In this document: piece by piece, positions 22,238-23,885 of the stretch
Position numbering within the stretch: position 1 is the stretch's first letter
Layout: each line of letters opens with the position of its first letter
Assembly: GCA_018668475.1 (NCBI GenBank)
Contig: JABJCZ010000340.1
Span: forward strand, 1-23,885
Length of the DNA stretch: 23,885 bases
Source: Alphaproteobacteria bacterium
Lineage (GTDB): Bacteria > Pseudomonadota > Alphaproteobacteria > UBA828
Direction: 5' to 3'
Position numbers and translations under genes: made by a program
Notes under the pieces: model-generated
Databases searched by the model: none
Told to the model about the DNA's origin: nothing
The model's input: the letters and a program-made list of their open reading frames with translations, nothing else

Positions 22238-23155
22238 TTACGAAAACAGCACGGTCGAGAGTTTCCGTCTGCCGGCGACTGCCAGCGGATCCATGGGGCC
22301 CAACGCCTCAAAGATTTGCAGCAGCTGAGTGCGTGCGGCCTCCTCGTTCCACTGTCGGTCCTGCTTGATGATTTCGACGAGCTGGTCAATGGCCTCTTCC
22401 TGGCGGCCGCCACCTATCAGGGCCATCGCAAGGTCATAGCGTGCCTGGTGATCCTTTGGGTTGGCGGCAAGTTTGGCTTCGAGCTCCGATGTATCAACAC
22501 CGGCGGGGCCGGCCTGCTCCTGCAATGTGAGGGCTGCAAGCGCGCCGGCAATCTCTGGATGCTTCGCGGTTTTTTCGTCGATTGAGTCGAGTATTTCGCG
22601 GGCCTGTTCCGGCTCGTTCATGCCGACATAGCAGCGCACGATGCCGGCGATGGCCGTCGGCTCGCCCGGCGCGCTCTGCATCACCTGGGCATAGAGGTTG
22701 GACGCCGTCGGATAGTCCTCGTTGTCGAGTGCCTCTTTCGCCAATTCGAGCATTTCGTCCGCTGCCGATGGGCCAATAGGCCCGGCAAGGCGTTCAACGA
22801 ACTCCTTGATCTGGCTTTCCGGCAGGGCGCCTGTGAAGCCATCAACCGGCTGGCCACCCTTAAACGCATATACGGTTGGAATGGACTGAATTTGCAGTTG
22901 GCCGGCGAGGTCCTGGTTTTCGTCGATATTGATTTTTACCAGACGCACCTTGCCGCCTGCAGCCTGTACGACCTTTTCGAGAGACGGGCCGAGAGTCTTG
23001 CAGGGCTCGCACCAGGGCGCCCAGAAATCCACAATGATTGGCACATCCATCGAGGCCTGCGCGACATCCACCGCAAAAGTTGCGCTGGAGCCATCCTTGA
23101 TGAGGTCCATCCCTGCACTGTTGTCGCCACCGGGCTGGCCGATAATGGGTTCCAT
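22238..23155 (-). CDS. ybbN: Thioredoxin-TPR co-chaperone (YbbN/CnoX type)
   Basis: A 305-residue protein with an N-terminal thioredoxin domain and a C-terminal helical TPR-like region (about 133-300), the architecture of YbbN/CnoX, a holdase that delivers unfolded proteins to chaperones. The active site is FWAPWCEPCK with Cys49 and Cys52, and the cis-proline is in IQSIPTVYAF (Pro93). E. coli YbbN lacks the full CxxC, whereas this protein keeps both cysteines and could be redox-active, as reported for some alphaproteobacterial relatives. The ATG 23155 follows AGGA in AGGAAACAGGACT. An open frame to 23206 is upstream. It is the first gene of the LON/Trm112/DUF971 operon. Confidence 0.9.
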   Translation of the reverse strand: MEPIIGQPGGDNSAGMDLIKDGSSATFAVDVAQASMDVPIIVDFWAPWCEPCKTLGPSLEKVVQAAGGKVRLVKINIDENQDLAGQLQIQSIPTVYAFKGGQPVDGFTGALPESQIKEFVERLAGPIGPSAADEMLELAKEALDNEDYPTASNLYAQVMQSAPGEPTAIAGIVRCYVGMNEPEQAREILDSIDEKTAKHPEIAGALAALTLQEQAGPAGVDTSELEAKLAANPKDHQARYDLAMALIGGGRQEEAIDQLVEIIKQDRQWNEEAARTQLLQIFEALGPMDPLAVAGRRKLSTVLFS

Positions 23156-23261
23156 AGTCCTGTTTCCTCGAAATTCTGATCTGATAAGGATGGCCGCGCC
23201 AGCCATCGAATCTGCCTTTAAATGGCAGGTGTTGTGAGGACTGGCAAGCCCGCGGGCATTT

Positions 23262-23774
23262 TCAGTCGATCTGCGCAGACATCCCCGAGAGATCGACCTC
23301 CCGAGGGATGTGGCCGCACGACGTGATAAAGGTGCGCAGGTCCGCCGGCGTGATGGTGGTTGTCATGGTGTTAGTCAGCGGGTGGTAGTTGGCGACCTCA
23401 GCCGCCATCATCTCGCGGTCCAGCGCGACGGTAACTTGCTGCCCGGTATCATTGATTAGCGCAAACGGGGTAACTGAGCCGGGGGTGACGCCAAGAATCT
23501 CGGTCATCAGGTCCGGCTTGCCAAAGGATAATCGGGCCGCGCCCAGCAGCTCCTGCAAGGCCTTCATGTCTAGTCTGCGCTGGTCGAGGGTGACCACGAG
23601 CCAAAGCGCACCCTTGCGGTCTTTCAAAAACAGGCTTTTGCAGTGAGCGCCCGGCAGATGAGCACAATGGGCGGCTGCTTCGTCTGTTGTGAAAACCGCC
23701 GGGTGCTCAATAGTGGTGGTCTCGATGCCCAGATTCTTCAGGCGATCAAACAATTCTGTCGGTGTTGCCGGCAT
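23262..23774 (-). CDS. YbaK/ProX-type aminoacyl-tRNA deacylase
   Basis: A 170-residue protein of the YbaK/prolyl-tRNA deacylase superfamily, closest to the ProX/PrdX branch, which hydrolyses Ala-tRNA(Pro) to edit mischarging by prolyl-tRNA synthetase. IETTTIEHPAVFTTDEAA is the start of the fold. HCKSLFLKDRKGALWLVVT contains the conserved Lys of the active site, and SFGKPDLMTEILGVTPGSVTPFAL is the diagnostic central loop. MAAEVANYHPLTNTMTTTI holds the C-terminal strand. ATG 23774 is preferred; an in-frame GTG at 23789 is very close to a GGAG and is a poorer choice. The gene is divergent from the tRNA-Gly. Confidence 0.88.
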   Translation of the reverse strand: MPATPTELFDRLKNLGIETTTIEHPAVFTTDEAAAHCAHLPGAHCKSLFLKDRKGALWLVVTLDQRRLDMKALQELLGAARLSFGKPDLMTEILGVTPGSVTPFALINDTGQQVTVALDREMMAAEVANYHPLTNTMTTTITPADLRTFITSCGHIPREVDLSGMSAQID

Positions 23775-23802
23775 ATTGGTCCGTCTCACTCCTATTGAGG
23801 CC

Positions 23803-23830
23803 TTGAAAGTCGCAGATATACGAGTAATAT
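23803..23830 (+). promoter_or_regulatory. Sigma-70 promoter of tRNA-Gly
   Basis: TTGAAA (23803-23808) and TAATAT (23825-23830) are 16 bases apart, both near consensus. Transcription would start at about 23837, 11 bases before the tRNA 5' end. Confidence 0.65.
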
Positions 23831-23847
23831 CCCGATCCTCTGAAGGT

Positions 23848-23885
23848 GCGGGCGTAGCTCAGGGGTAGAGCATAACCTTGCCAAG
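23848..23885 (+). tRNA. tRNA-Gly (anticodon GCC), 5' half only
   Basis: The sequence GCGGGCG (acceptor 5' strand) is followed by TA, the D-stem GCTC/GAGC around AGGGGTA, a linker A and the anticodon stem TAACC. The seven-base loop TTGCCAA gives anticodon GCC, reading GGC and GGU codons. The gene is cut after the first base of the 3' anticodon stem at the window edge, so the T arm and acceptor 3' strand are not visible. Confidence 0.92.

Noticed and set aside
21905..22585. 226-residue plus-strand open frame spanning the LON-domain and thioredoxin genes
   Set aside because: It is opposite two well-supported genes and their boundary, with no recognisable motif.
1..23885. Mobile elements, prophage, CRISPR arrays, rRNA
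   Set aside because: No transposase, integrase, phage or Cas-like protein and no regularly spaced direct repeats were seen. The partial tRNA-Gly at the right edge could be an integration site in principle, but nothing in the window supports that.

Overview
The window looks like chromosomal DNA of a free-living alphaproteobacterium. The evidence is family content: a 57-residue DUF1127 protein, a BTLCP (LapG-type) transglutaminase-like protease, a Methyltransf_17 protein, a UbiH/COQ6 hydroxylase, an FtsK-LolA pair and a thioredoxin/LON/Trm112/DUF971 run. DNA is moderately GC-rich by eye. I see no insertion sequence, phage gene, CRISPR array or rRNA. Coding is dense: no stretch over 300 bases lacks a gene. 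The longest gaps are 17439-17701, 15891-16142 and 10249-10475, and each holds a candidate regulatory or terminator element.

Layout. (1) 1-4500, minus: a tightly packed, mostly overlapping operon of two GT4-type glycosyltransferases, a histidine phosphatase, a MurG-like glycosyltransferase and the start of a polysaccharide-deacetylase-like gene that runs off the left edge. (2) 4636-8408, plus, divergent from it: an aberrant 893-residue ABC exporter with a greatly enlarged nucleotide-binding region, a stand-alone cyclic-nucleotide-binding protein and a small SAM-methyltransferase-like protein. (3) 8418-10248, minus: LapG-like protease, exonuclease III and DUF1127. (4) 10476-15890, minus: FtsK, LolA, a MATE exporter and a class I glutamine amidotransferase. 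(5) 16143-19081, minus: an ammonium transporter with its own terminator and a possible sigma-54 promoter, then an amidase. (6) 19144-20929, plus: a UbiH-type hydroxylase and MsrA. (7) 20933-23774, minus: DUF971, Trm112-like, LON-domain, YbbN-type thioredoxin and a YbaK/ProX-type deacylase. (8) The 5' half of a tRNA-Gly(GCC) at the right edge.

Most of the window is housekeeping: cell division, lipoprotein trafficking, DNA repair, ubiquinone synthesis, protein quality control and nitrogen uptake. The least explained part is the left third. There, envelope-glycan enzymes face an ABC exporter whose Walker A, Q-loop, signature and Walker B motifs all deviate from consensus and whose nucleotide-binding region contains an internally repeated module, followed by a separate cNMP sensor. 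A plausible inference is a cyclic-nucleotide-responsive glycan or glycolipid synthesis and export system, but neither substrate nor mechanism can be read from the sequence.
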